A DNA stretch of 64,000 nucleotides from an uncultured Sphaerochaeta sp. (GCF_963667405.1 NZ_OY763408.1:1077757-1141756); one strand, 5' to 3'; numbered from the stretch's first letter, positions 8,409 to 17,498 are shown. Numbers and translations: made by a program. Notes: generated from the letters alone by a model not told the origin.

Positions 8409-10866
8409 GAAGAGCCTCCCTGACCGCCTGGGCAACTGCAGCGCTGATGGCGGCAATCTCCTCTTTGCCATTCGGCGAAAGGGGAGCAAGTTTCTCCATC
8501 TGGGGCCTGTCAGCGTCCTCGGGGAATGCATAGGAGAGCACCTGCTCGATGGTCCCGACCAAATGGAACGTGATGCCTTCCTTGACCTTGTCATCGAGCT
8601 TGTCGAGATCGCGCTTGTTGTACTGAGGGATCAGGATCGTTTCGATCTTGTTCCTCCTTGCAGCAAGGACTTTCTCCTTCAGACCGCCGATCGGCATGAC
8701 CTTTCCCTTGAGCGTAAGCTCTCCGGTCATCGCCATATTCTGAGCCATAACCTGGCCGGTTATCAGCGAATAGAGGGCAACGGTCATGGTGATGCCGGCA
8801 GACGGGCCGTCCTTCGGGGTCGCCCCTTCAGGGACGTGGAGGTGTACGGCGTTCTGTTCAAACCAGGAAGGTTCGATCTTGCGCTCCAGCGCATGGGCCT
8901 TGATCCAGGTATAGGCGATGCTCACCGATTCCTGCATGACCTCACCCAGCTGTCCGGTCAGTTTGACCTCGCCCTTGCCGGGGGTATTCTGTGCCTCGAT
9001 GATCAGGGTGTCGCCACCCATGCTGGTCCAGGCAAGCCCGATGGCGGTTCCCGGCCTGTCGGCCTTCACGATCTCATCCTCGGCAAAGATGGGCTCCCCG
9101 AGATACTCGCTCAGCTTCTTCTCATCGATGACCACAGGCACGTCCGTCTGTGGGTTCTCCATCAGGAGCAAGGCAACCTTGCGGTTGATCTTGTGCAGCG
9201 ACTTCTCGAAGTTTCTCACCCCGGCTTCCCTGGCGTACTCATCGGCGATCTTGCGAAGGATGGCTGCAGAGTATTTGATTTCGTTCTTGGCAAGGCCATG
9301 CTTCTCCATCGACTTGGGTACGAGGTACTTTTTGCCGATGGCAAGCTTCTCTTCGCTGGTGTAGCCGGAGAGCTGGATGATTTCCATACGGTCAAGCAAG
9401 GGGCGCGGGATGGTATCCAGCGTATTTGCCGTACAGATGAAGAGCACCTCGCTCACATCGAAGGGGATGTCCAGGTACGTGTCACGGAAGGTGGAGTTCT
9501 GCTCGGGGTCAAGCACCTCAAGCAGGGCACTGGCGGGGTCGCCTTGGTAGGAGACGCCCATCTTGTCGATCTCATCGATCAAAAAGACCGGGTTCTTCAC
9601 CTTGGTGATTCTCAGCCCTTGGATGATCTTGCCGGGCATTGCCCCGATGTAGGTCCTTCTGTGGCCCTTGATCTCGCTTTCATCATTCATGCCGCCGACG
9701 GAGAAGCGGAAGTACTGCTTCTTCAGCGCCCTGGCGATGGAGATGCCCACGCTGGTCTTGCCGACACCCGGAGGGCCGACCAGACAGATGATCGAGCCTT
9801 TGGTGTCCTGCTTCTTCTTGCGCACGGCAAGGAACTCCAGGATACGGTCCTTCACATCCTTCATGCCATAGTGGTCACGCTCGAGAATCTTGCGTGCACT
9901 GTCAATGCTGAAGTTCTCAGCCTTGGGCTCCTTCCAGGGAAGATCGCTGATGATCTCAAGGTAGGTGCGGCTGATGGAGTACTCGGGGCTGGACGGATCC
10001 ATGGCCTCAAGGCGGCTCATTTCGCGGTCGACCGTCTCCTGCGCTTCGGCAGTGAGCGGTAGATTCTTGAATTTGGCCTTGAGCCGGTTGATCAGCTCAA
10101 CCTTGGGGTTGGTCGTCATACCCAGCTCCTGCTGGATGGATTTGAGTTCCTCCCGCAGGAAGTAGTCGCGTTGGTTCTTCTCGATCTTCTGGTTCACCCT
10201 GGCCTGGATCTTTGCCTGGACCTGGGCGATGTTCTGCTCGTTCTTGATGAAGACCAAGACCTTTTCGATCCGGCGGCGGACCACCAGCGTTTCCAGGATT
10301 GCCTGCTGTTGCTTGCGATCCACATTGAGGATGCTTGCAATGAAATCCGCAAGTTTTCCCGGGTGGTCGATGTTGACCATGTTCAGCCGCATCTCCTCAC
10401 TGAAGAGCTGGTTGTTCTTGGTCAGCATTTTCATTTCGCTGAGCAGCAGACGGGTCCAGGCCCTGAGTTCCTCCTGCTCATCCTCGATGTCCTCAAGGTA
10501 CTGCACCTCAGCCACCAGATAGGGGCCGGAGGGGTAGTACTGCTTGGTTTCAAACCGCTTGAGGGTGGAGATGAAGATGCTTATCCCCCCATCAGGGAGC
10601 TTGATCTTCTTGACTATCTTGGCAACCGTTCCCACGCTGTAAAGGTTCTGGGCGGAGTATTCCTCATTCTCTGTCTCATCCTTGACCAGAAGGAGACCGA
10701 GAAACCCGCCATGCTTGATGGCCTGGTTCACGATCTCGACATCCTGGTTGTCGGTGATCATCAGGGGAGTAAACAGTCCGGGGAACACAGGGTTCCCGGT
10801 GACTGGGAGAATAAACAGATTATTGGGAAGCAGTTGCTCGATCGGCATCAGTTCCTGTTCAGACAT
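8398..10866 (-). CDS. lon: ATP-dependent protease Lon
   Basis: Cytoplasmic AAA+ serine protease that degrades misfolded and regulatory proteins. 822 residues from the ATG at 10866, which has GGAGG just upstream; further in-frame sequence lacks a site. Domain order: N-terminal LON substrate domain (to about 210), a coiled-coil linker with YFLREELKSIQQELG, the AAA module with Walker A GPPGVGKTS near residue 365 and Walker B VFLIDEIDK, then the protease domain with catalytic Ser in PKDGPSAGIT and Lys in LKEKVLAA. A 12-bp inverted repeat lies 22 bp before the start. The following U32 gene overlaps its end. Confidence 0.97.
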   Translation of the reverse strand: MSEQELMPIEQLLPNNLFILPVTGNPVFPGLFTPLMITDNQDVEIVNQAIKHGGFLGLLLVKDETENEEYSAQNLYSVGTVAKIVKKIKLPDGGISIFISTLKRFETKQYYPSGPYLVAEVQYLEDIEDEQEELRAWTRLLLSEMKMLTKNNQLFSEEMRLNMVNIDHPGKLADFIASILNVDRKQQQAILETLVVRRRIEKVLVFIKNEQNIAQVQAKIQARVNQKIEKNQRDYFLREELKSIQQELGMTTNPKVELINRLKAKFKNLPLTAEAQETVDREMSRLEAMDPSSPEYSISRTYLEIISDLPWKEPKAENFSIDSARKILERDHYGMKDVKDRILEFLAVRKKKQDTKGSIICLVGPPGVGKTSVGISIARALKKQYFRFSVGGMNDESEIKGHRRTYIGAMPGKIIQGLRITKVKNPVFLIDEIDKMGVSYQGDPASALLEVLDPEQNSTFRDTYLDIPFDVSEVLFICTANTLDTIPRPLLDRMEIIQLSGYTSEEKLAIGKKYLVPKSMEKHGLAKNEIKYSAAILRKIADEYAREAGVRNFEKSLHKINRKVALLLMENPQTDVPVVIDEKKLSEYLGEPIFAEDEIVKADRPGTAIGLAWTSMGGDTLIIEAQNTPGKGEVKLTGQLGEVMQESVSIAYTWIKAHALERKIEPSWFEQNAVHLHVPEGATPKDGPSAGITMTVALYSLITGQVMAQNMAMTGELTLKGKVMPIGGLKEKVLAARRNKIETILIPQYNKRDLDKLDDKVKEGITFHLVGTIEQVLSYAFPEDADRPQMEKLAPLSPNGKEEIAAISAAVAQAVREALREH

Positions 10867-10888
10867 AGCGCCTCCAAATGACAAATTC

Positions 10889-10917
10889 GTTCGGACAAGC
10901 AGTGCGCTTGTCCGAAC
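10889..10917. repeat. 12-bp inverted repeat in front of lon
   Basis: GTTCGGACAAGC (10889-10900) and its exact complement (10906-10917) flank a 5-nt loop. It lies in the 86-bp gap between the transporter gene and lon, with no T-run on either side. It could be a terminator remnant, an mRNA hairpin or an operator. It does not match the CIRCE sequence. Confidence 0.6.
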
Positions 10918-10952
10918 CAAAGGTAATCAATCTTTTTCCCAAAGGAAAGGGA

Positions 10953-11594
10953 CTAGCGTTCCTTCTTCAGCCATTGTACCCCAAGATAACAGAAAGGGGT
11001 ATCGATGAGGGCGAAGAGTACCTTGAAAAGCCAGTAGGGGATGATCAGGGAGAAGACATAGGCTGCCGTGAACGTTGGTGTCATGTGGTAGAAGGCTATG
11101 AACATGAAGATGACCGTATCAATGAACTGGCTGGTCATGGTGCTCAGGTTGTTGCGCAGCCACAGCATCCTGCCATTGCTGAGTTTCTTGAAGAGCAGGA
11201 AGATGTTCACATCCACGGTTTGGCTGACCGCAAAGCTGACCAGCGAAGCGAGGCTCATGCGCATGCTCATTCCGAAAATCTGCTGGTACTGCTCCTGCAA
11301 CTGCCAGCTGGGATGTGGCGCAATCCTGATGAACAGTCCGGTGACGGCAAACAGGATGACCAGCATGATGATCGAGTACCTGACAAAGAGGGTGGCATGC
11401 TCATGCCCCTTCACTTCGCCGACGATATCGGTGACCAGAAAGAGTACCGGCATGAAGAAAATGCCTACCGATACGCGTACGCCGAACAGGCTGATGATCT
11501 TGCTGCCTACAGTGTTGACGACAATCATTCCGGTGATGTAGAGCGCAAAAAGAAAGAGCTCCTTTCTGTTCATTCCTGATGTCTGTGAATCCAT
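10953..11594 (-). CDS. Queuosine precursor transporter (YhhQ/QPTR family)
   Basis: 213 residues, nearly all hydrophobic, with about six membrane helices. Early in the protein are MIVVNTVGSKIISLFG and FFMPVLFLVTDIVGEVKG, which match the family pattern; SQTVDVNIF and the STMTSQFIDT segment match its later half. Members import 7-deazaguanine precursors (preQ0/preQ1 or queuine) for tRNA wobble modification. The start at 11594 follows GAGAGGA; an upstream in-frame start is less well placed. It is transcribed toward lon and divergently from arcC. The exact substrate is not settled by sequence. Confidence 0.85.
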   Translation of the reverse strand: MDSQTSGMNRKELFLFALYITGMIVVNTVGSKIISLFGVRVSVGIFFMPVLFLVTDIVGEVKGHEHATLFVRYSIIMLVILFAVTGLFIRIAPHPSWQLQEQYQQIFGMSMRMSLASLVSFAVSQTVDVNIFLLFKKLSNGRMLWLRNNLSTMTSQFIDTVIFMFIAFYHMTPTFTAAYVFSLIIPYWLFKVLFALIDTPFCYLGVQWLKKER

Positions 11595-11682
11595 GGTGTC
11601 CTCTCTGGCGCAGAGTGTAACCCAAAGAACTTCCATGGGTCAAATGGCTGGCAGAAAAACCGCAAAGGCAGAAGATAATGTG

Positions 11683-11710
11683 TTGCAATTTGTTGCAGTC
11701 ATGCTATGAT
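11683..11710 (+). promoter_or_regulatory. Predicted arcC promoter
   Basis: TTGCAA (11683-11688), a 16-bp spacer ending in TGC, then TATGAT (11705-11710). This is a good extended -10 promoter. TTGCA occurs twice, 11 bp apart, across the -35 and spacer. Confidence 0.6.
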
Positions 11711-11755
11711 GGAGGTACAGAACCAAGCATCTGGTGTACAGAAGGAGCTCCTACT

Positions 11756-12700
11756 ATGGATAGCAAGTTGATTGTCATAGCAATTGGGGGAAACTCGTTG
11801 ATCGAGGACCCAAAGAACGTTTCGGTTACAGCCCAGTATGAGGCAGCACGCAAAACCGCGGCACATATCGCCAAGCTCGTAAAAGCTGGTCATCGCGTAG
11901 TGATTGCACACGGCAATGGACCGCAGGTGGGATTCATCCTGCTTCGGGCTGAATTCTCCCGTTCCATTCTTCACACGGTCCCGTTGGACAGCTGTGTGGC
12001 GGATACCCAGGGAGCAATCGGCTATCAGTTGCAGATGGCCTTGCACAATGAGTTTGCAAAAATCGGGCTCAAGCCCAATGTGGCTACCGTGGTGACCCAG
12101 GTGGAAGTCAGTGATGACGATCCCTCCTTCGGCAAACCCTCGAAGCCGATCGGTTCCTTCATGACCAAGGAAGATGCCGATTATCACACCGAACACGATG
12201 GATGGAATTGTGTTGAGGATGCTGGACGTGGCTACCGCAGGGTTGTCGCAAGTCCCAAGCCGAAGGCCATCGTTGAGATTGATACCATCAGGAGCTTGCT
12301 TGACAACAAGATCATCGTCATTGCAGGCGGCGGTGGTGGTATTCCTGTCGTGCGTGATGAGAAGGGAATGCTCAGCGGAAGGGAAGCTGTCATCGACAAG
12401 GATCTGGCTGCCGCCCTGATGGCTAAGCAGCTCAATGCTGATCTGTTTGTCATTTCCACCGCAGTGGAGAAGGTCTGCCTCAACTATGGCAAGCCGAACC
12501 AGAAGAGTCTGGACACCATCACCACTGCCGAGGCGGAGACGTACATTGCCGAAGGGCATTTTGCCCCCGGCTCCATGCTCCCCAAGGTACAGGCCATTGT
12601 TGATTTCGTGCGCTCCACCGGCAATATGGGCTTGATCACCGATCCAGCCAATATCTATGGCGCGCTCTATGAGGGCAAGGGAACCAAGATTGTCCTCTAG
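11756..12700 (+). CDS. arcC: Carbamate kinase
   Basis: 314 residues. Transfers phosphate between carbamoyl phosphate and ADP, making ATP in fermentative arginine, agmatine or purine-derived pathways. Family marks are the start VIAIGGNSLI, HGNGPQVGF, VAGGGGGIPV, and the late segment IDKDLAAALMAKQLNAD. The start is the ATG at 11756, with AGAAGGAG before it. No arginine deiminase or ornithine carbamoyltransferase gene lies beside it here, so the source of carbamoyl phosphate must be encoded elsewhere or the enzyme works in another pathway. Confidence 0.95.
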   Translation: MDSKLIVIAIGGNSLIEDPKNVSVTAQYEAARKTAAHIAKLVKAGHRVVIAHGNGPQVGFILLRAEFSRSILHTVPLDSCVADTQGAIGYQLQMALHNEFAKIGLKPNVATVVTQVEVSDDDPSFGKPSKPIGSFMTKEDADYHTEHDGWNCVEDAGRGYRRVVASPKPKAIVEIDTIRSLLDNKIIVIAGGGGGIPVVRDEKGMLSGREAVIDKDLAAALMAKQLNADLFVISTAVEKVCLNYGKPNQKSLDTITTAEAETYIAEGHFAPGSMLPKVQAIVDFVRSTGNMGLITDPANIYGALYEGKGTKIVL

Positions 12701-13250
12701 GAAACCCTACTTTCCCAACCGCCGCAGTGCTGTGATCAGCATTGCGGTGGTCATATCCCTTTTGGCCTTCGCTGTTTTGGCCATAGACCGAAACAATGTG
12801 AACCGGCTCAACCGGTACGAGCAGCAAGCCCTCCTGGCACAGGAGGATGTTCGTGCGCTCATTGAGGATCGGTTTCTGTATGCCGAGGCTTTGGTGAAGG
12901 TTCTCGACTCTGCCGAACAGGCGAAGTCCCTGATGGAAGCAATCAGGCTCTTTGACAAGGAGAGTTCGGTTGAAGAGCTCAGCCTTGCCTATCGCCGGCT
13001 GGACGGGGAGCTGGCCATCCTCCAGCCAAGCCTCTTCAGGAAAAGCGAATACCCTGTCTACCAATCCTACTTTGAACAGCTGTATGCCATCGAGCAGGAG
13101 CTGGTTGCTGCTGCTGCCTTGTATCATGAGAAGGCGGCCTACTACAACACCCAGAAACATGGGTTTCCCGCCCTTCTGGTCGCCCGACGGCTTGAGATGG
13201 AAGACCTAGGCCTTCTGACTCTTGGAACGGCGCTGAAAGGACGCCCCTGA
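12657..13250 (+). CDS. Divergent LemA-like membrane protein
   Basis: Up to 197 residues with one N-terminal membrane helix (AVISIAVVISLLAFAVLAI) and a helical remainder. The tail, with YHEKAAYYNTQKHGFPALLV, resembles the YNxxVxxYNxxIxxFPxxLxA end of LemA proteins, but the usual RRxDLIPNLV block is not conserved. The start is uncertain. ATGs at 12657 and 12669 lie inside arcC; a TTG at 12690 has AAGGGA before it and would give a shorter protein. It overlaps arcC at its start, and its last 45 nt overlap the convergent DUF4105 gene. Confidence 0.6.
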   Translation: MARSMRAREPRLSSRKPYFPNRRSAVISIAVVISLLAFAVLAIDRNNVNRLNRYEQQALLAQEDVRALIEDRFLYAEALVKVLDSAEQAKSLMEAIRLFDKESSVEELSLAYRRLDGELAILQPSLFRKSEYPVYQSYFEQLYAIEQELVAAAALYHEKAAYYNTQKHGFPALLVARRLEMEDLGLLTLGTALKGRP

Positions 13251-14480
13251 GCAGTAGATGGGCAAGAGCAGGGCAATGGTTCTGAGATTGTCCTGCACGG
13301 TTGCTGCGGGAACTAACAGCTTCATTGCCACCAAGAGTGCCATCACCAGGACAGAGAAACCCAATGTGCGTGATTGATCCTTCTTGCGAAAGAGAAAGCC
13401 GAAGGCGGGGATTGCAAGCAGCGGGTGGACAAAGAGGATGTTCTCGTTGAAGTAAGTCATATCCATGTCTGAGAAGAGCATCATGAACAGCAGAAGGGTT
13501 CCCAGCACTGCCAGGGCAAGCAGCAGCAAGCCCAGCAGCAGTCGCATGGCTTTGGGCAACCATCGCTTGAGCAGAAGCAGGAGTGCTCCGCTCCCAAGGC
13601 CTGCAAGCGCATATGCCCACACATAAGAACCCTTTCCTTCCTGGACGGGAAATCTGACCGCTTGGTCATCCACTTCCTGCAAGACCTCTGTTGAGATTGC
13701 AAACCCCTCCTGCTGTTCCGCGGCAAAGTCCACCACGGCCTGGTGCAATTTCTCGGGGAGAAAGAGCTCCTCATAGCGGTTCATCGGTTTGTCGATGGTC
13801 TTTCCCTGCAAGAAATCGAGGACCCAGAAGACCAGGGGGCTGTGGATCATGTTGGGGAGGGTGACAGAACGCAGTGAGTCCTCTGCTGCCTGGGCCTCAG
13901 CCCACGCTTGGAACTCGCCTTCTGTGGCAGCGTTGATGATGTCCCGAATCCTGGTAGCACAGTTGTCATAGTAGAAGTGGTAGAGATAGGTGCTGTATTC
14001 GGTTTTGATATGCCGCTGCAGAAAGGAGATGAGCGCAAACTTTGCTTCGGGCGGGAAGTCGAGCTTCGCCAGTTTCACATCACGGTTCTCTTCCAGTGCC
14101 TCTTCGATGCGCCACCCTGCCTCACTGGCCACTACATAGTAGTACATCCTGCCTTGGGCAAAGTTCAGGTAGAAGTGCTTTTGGTTTGGGTCGAATATGC
14201 CCCAATCGTACATGATTCTGGTTCCCGATGGTTGGGTGACGATGAGTGCGCTGTGCCCGAACCAGGCATAGAGCGGGTCGCCGGGGCCGACGGTGAGCAG
14301 CTGCACTTCCGTTTTGTCCACCCAGGCTTGTTGATTCGGTGCAAGCGGCTTGGAAAAATCCACGGCGCCCAGTTCCTTGACGCTGTCAAAAGGTTGTTCG
14401 GTAACACGCGGGATTATGCTCAAGGCCCAGAGCGGGGCAATGAGAAGCAGCACCATCAGCATGAGTAGGGGACGTTTCAT
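13206..14480 (-). CDS. DUF4105 (Lnb N-terminal-like) membrane protein
   Basis: 424 residues with a signal peptide or anchor (MKRPLLMLMVLLLIAPLWA). The extracytoplasmic half carries DUF4105 marks: LLTVGPGDPLYAWFGHSAL, MYDWGIFDPNQKHFYLNFA, and YHFYYDNCATRIRDII, with conserved Cys, His and Asp residues suggestive of a papain-like fold. The C-terminal third has about four membrane helices. The start at 14480 is the only Met next to a signal sequence; the open frame before it runs into the recO leader. Substrate and role are unknown. Confidence 0.8.
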   Translation of the reverse strand: MKRPLLMLMVLLLIAPLWALSIIPRVTEQPFDSVKELGAVDFSKPLAPNQQAWVDKTEVQLLTVGPGDPLYAWFGHSALIVTQPSGTRIMYDWGIFDPNQKHFYLNFAQGRMYYYVVASEAGWRIEEALEENRDVKLAKLDFPPEAKFALISFLQRHIKTEYSTYLYHFYYDNCATRIRDIINAATEGEFQAWAEAQAAEDSLRSVTLPNMIHSPLVFWVLDFLQGKTIDKPMNRYEELFLPEKLHQAVVDFAAEQQEGFAISTEVLQEVDDQAVRFPVQEGKGSYVWAYALAGLGSGALLLLLKRWLPKAMRLLLGLLLLALAVLGTLLLFMMLFSDMDMTYFNENILFVHPLLAIPAFGFLFRKKDQSRTLGFSVLVMALLVAMKLLVPAATVQDNLRTIALLLPIYCSGASFQRRSKSQKA

Positions 14481-14520
14481 GAGCGATAGCTTATCACAGG
14501 CTGACCCAACTTCCAACCAG

Positions 14521-14549
14521 TTGATTTTTTGCGTTGTTCCTTCTACTCT
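14521..14549 (+). promoter_or_regulatory. Predicted recO promoter
   Basis: TTGATT (14521-14526), a 17-bp spacer, then TACTCT (14544-14549), 16 bp before the recO start in the gap divergent to the DUF4105 gene. Confidence 0.4.
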
Positions 14550-14565
14550 TGCTCTTGGAGGATGC

Positions 14566-15312
14566 ATGGAGCGGAACGTATCGTCTTTGGGCATTGTGCT
14601 TCACAGTCAGCGGTACGGTCAGCTGAACCGGAAGCTCACCTTGCTGAGCGTGGACTTTGGCATCATTGATGTCGTCAGCTATGGGGCGCGCAAATCGCTG
14701 AAGGCGGTGAAGGCCGAGGTGCTTACCGATGGCCAGTTCTTCCTCTACTACAATCCGGTGAAGAAGGAGTACACCCTCAAGGACCTGAAGGTGCTTGATG
14801 AGCATGAAGTGCTTCGCTCGGACCTGATGCAAACCTATCGTGCTCTCTTCTTTTGTGAGATGATGATGAAAACAAACGGAGGGGATAGCCAAAAGGCGTA
14901 TGCGCTGTTGAGCAAGGCTCTGGATTTGCTTGCATCCCTGCCAGACCAGGCAAACCAGGTCCTGATCCAGTTTGTGCACCAGATGAGTGAATTGCTGGGC
15001 TTGCGTCCGGACTACCGCATCTGTCCTGTCTGTGAGCGGCCGTATGAAAAGGATGAGATCATCTCGTTCTCCTCTTCCCTAGGCTCACCCTGTTGCAAGG
15101 ATTGTGCCTCTTTGGATTCTCCTCTGTTGCTTCTCCCCGGAATGAGGCGGTATCTTGTCCTTACTGCCGACCTTCGGTTTGAGGATGCGGTTCTTGTTCA
15201 GCTGAACCCTGCTGCAGGTGCCCGCATCAAATCCTATATGCTCAGGTATGCCCTGCTTCTGTGCGGCGGCTATCTGAAGACGCTCAGCGATGGGCTGTTG
15301 GTGAGCTCGTAG
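14566..15312 (+). CDS. recO: DNA repair protein RecO
   Basis: 248 residues from the ATG at 14566, which follows TTGGAGG; a longer frame reaches into the divergent gene and is not used. The N-terminal part is the OB-fold (GIVLHSQRYGQLNRKLTLLS), the rest a helical bundle with a zinc-binding set CPVCERPY and CCKDC near residues 154-180. RecO loads RecA on SSB-coated DNA together with RecR in the RecFOR pathway. recJ, a RecFOR partner exonuclease, follows 38 bp downstream, which supports the call. Confidence 0.88.
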   Translation: MERNVSSLGIVLHSQRYGQLNRKLTLLSVDFGIIDVVSYGARKSLKAVKAEVLTDGQFFLYYNPVKKEYTLKDLKVLDEHEVLRSDLMQTYRALFFCEMMMKTNGGDSQKAYALLSKALDLLASLPDQANQVLIQFVHQMSELLGLRPDYRICPVCERPYEKDEIISFSSSLGSPCCKDCASLDSPLLLLPGMRRYLVLTADLRFEDAVLVQLNPAAGARIKSYMLRYALLLCGGYLKTLSDGLLVSS

Positions 15313-15350
15313 GATAGGTACGTGATTATTATTTATAAGGTTGTACATAT

Positions 15351-17492
15351 ATGCTTTGGAAAAAGTCTCCGGTTTCTTCGCAGGATATACGCCATCTGCA
15401 CGAGCAGTATGGGGTGGATCTCCTGTGCTCTTCGATTCTCGCAAGAAGGGGTCTGACAAGCAGTGAGCAGGTGAAGTTCTTTTTGGAAAGTGAGCTGACC
15501 TACCTGCACAATCCCTTCCTCTTCGACGATATGGAAGAGGTGGTTGATCGCATCAACGATGCTGTTGCCGAAGGGGAGAAGATTTGTGTCTTCGGTGACC
15601 GTGACGTCGATGGGATAACCAGCACAGCACTCCTGGTTTCGGAATTGCGCAGCTTGGGGCTGGAAGTGAGTTACCAGTTGCCTGAAGGTGATGATCCCTA
15701 TGGTATGACCATGGGGGGGGTCGAGAAGGCGCATGCAGATGGGGTCACCCTGATCCTTACCGTCGACTGCGGCATTTCCAATGTTGCGGAGATTGCCCAT
15801 GCCCACGGCCTGGGGCTTGATACCATTGTCCTCGATCACCATATCAGTGGGGATGAGCTTCCCCCGGCCCTTGCGATCATCGATCCGAAGATGAGCGGCA
15901 GCGGCTATCCGTTCCAGCATCTTGCAGGTTGCGGGGTGGTGGCCAAGGTGATCTGGGCACTTCGGTTCAGTCACACTGATTTCTACCGGGAGGAGTGCAT
16001 CCTCCTGCACGCACAACCGGGCAAGGATACGGTCATCATCCAAGCGATGCGCATCCAGAATCTGCTGGTCATCGACCGGGTGATCGAGGAGATCAATCCC
16101 GGCCTCATCAAGAGCAGCCAGAGCAAGGTGCTGCAGTTCCTCGATTGCGGTCTTCCCATCCTGGTGCTCGATGCCCCCAGCGAGCTGGCCCAGTTGCGCC
16201 ATGCCTTCGGCAAGCAGGTGGACATCCATCTCATGGACATGCGGCCCCAGATGGAAGCGGTGATGCCGGTGATCAAGGGCAAGGGGCTCTTTGCCCTTTC
16301 CAACCTGAGTCGGGCGATCAAGTACTCCCCATTCGGCAAGGATGAGCTGCAGGTGCTCTTTACGCTCTTCAATGCCTACTGCATGAAGCGCTATCCCGCT
16401 CTTGATGCGGAGTATGAGTCAATCCTGGATCTGGTTGCCATAGGAACCGTTGCGGACCTGATGCCGATGGAGGACGAGAACCGCATTCTGGTCAAGCGGG
16501 GACTGAAGGTGCTCACCCTGGGTCAGCGGCAATCCTTGTTGCCTCTCTTCTCCATGCAGAACCTGATGGGCAAGCAGCTCTCCACCAGCGATATCTCCTG
16601 GCAGATCAGTCCGGTCATCAATGCCTCCGGGCGCATGGGAAAACCATCGGTTGCCTTGGAGATGCTGCTCAGTGAGAATCTGGAACGGTCGGAACAGTTG
16701 GCCTATGAACTGATGAAGCTCAACAAGGAGCGACAGAAGCTGGGTGAGGATGCGTGGGATCGGATGCTGAGCAAGGCGAAGCACAGCTTTGAGTCCACCG
16801 GTTCGAAATTGGTGGTGGTTGAGGATCCCCAGCTCTCCCGCGGCATTACCGGGGTCATGGCTAGCAGGCTGCTCAAGCAGTTCAATGCTCCGGCCATTGT
16901 TCTGGCAACGGTAGGGGATACGCGTGTCTCCGCTTCCATGCGCAGTCCAACCCATTTCAATGCACGGGAGTTTCTCTCTCGTTTCAGTGATCTGTTCCTT
17001 GATTTCGGTGGCCACGTGTGTGCCGGCGGTTTTTCCATGGATGTTGAGAACCTTCCCGAATTCAAGAGGAGGGTGATGGATGAGATTGACACGATGGACT
17101 GCATGCCTGAGGAGACTGAGGACGAGGTGGTCATCGACTGCGCACTCCCTGAACCATACATGACCCCTGAGATCATCAAGGTGGTTGAGTTCTTCGAGCC
17201 ATACGGTGAGAAGAATCCTCCTCTGGTGCTGCAAATGGAGGGAGCCATTGTTGATGACATCCAGTTCATGAACAACTCCAAAGGTTCCAGCCAACACGTG
17301 AAGCTCACGCTCAGTTTCGGCACCTACAAGTGGCCGGCTGTCTTCTGGAAGGCCGGGGACCGTGTGGGAAAGGATTTTGACAAGGGTTCCATCGTCGATG
17401 TGGTGTTCCGCCTGGGCAGGAATTATTTCCGCAGCCAGGAGAGTTTGCAGTTGACGATCATTGACCTGAAGTCTTCAGGAGAAAGCGCTTAG
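15351..17492 (+). CDS. recJ: Single-stranded-DNA exonuclease RecJ, with a large internal insertion
   Basis: 713 residues, against roughly 570-580 in E. coli. DHH motif I is present as FGDRDVDG (82-88), motif II at Asp139, and motif III as DHH (162-164). The usual LVAIGTVADLMPMEDENR segment begins near residue 361. A stretch of about 150 residues (roughly 205-355) separates these where most RecJ proteins have only a short link. The DHHA1 part with GGH (FGGHVCAGGF) and an OB domain complete it. It degrades ssDNA 5' to 3' in repair. Only weak AAGG lies before the ATG. Confidence 0.93.
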   Translation: MLWKKSPVSSQDIRHLHEQYGVDLLCSSILARRGLTSSEQVKFFLESELTYLHNPFLFDDMEEVVDRINDAVAEGEKICVFGDRDVDGITSTALLVSELRSLGLEVSYQLPEGDDPYGMTMGGVEKAHADGVTLILTVDCGISNVAEIAHAHGLGLDTIVLDHHISGDELPPALAIIDPKMSGSGYPFQHLAGCGVVAKVIWALRFSHTDFYREECILLHAQPGKDTVIIQAMRIQNLLVIDRVIEEINPGLIKSSQSKVLQFLDCGLPILVLDAPSELAQLRHAFGKQVDIHLMDMRPQMEAVMPVIKGKGLFALSNLSRAIKYSPFGKDELQVLFTLFNAYCMKRYPALDAEYESILDLVAIGTVADLMPMEDENRILVKRGLKVLTLGQRQSLLPLFSMQNLMGKQLSTSDISWQISPVINASGRMGKPSVALEMLLSENLERSEQLAYELMKLNKERQKLGEDAWDRMLSKAKHSFESTGSKLVVVEDPQLSRGITGVMASRLLKQFNAPAIVLATVGDTRVSASMRSPTHFNAREFLSRFSDLFLDFGGHVCAGGFSMDVENLPEFKRRVMDEIDTMDCMPEETEDEVVIDCALPEPYMTPEIIKVVEFFEPYGEKNPPLVLQMEGAIVDDIQFMNNSKGSSQHVKLTLSFGTYKWPAVFWKAGDRVGKDFDKGSIVDVVFRLGRNYFRSQESLQLTIIDLKSSGESA

Positions 17493-17498
17493 GCATAC

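Noticed and set aside
10866..10953. CIRCE element for HrcA before lon
   Set aside because: The repeat is GTTCGGACAAGC-N5, not TTAGCACTC-N9-GAGTGCTAA.
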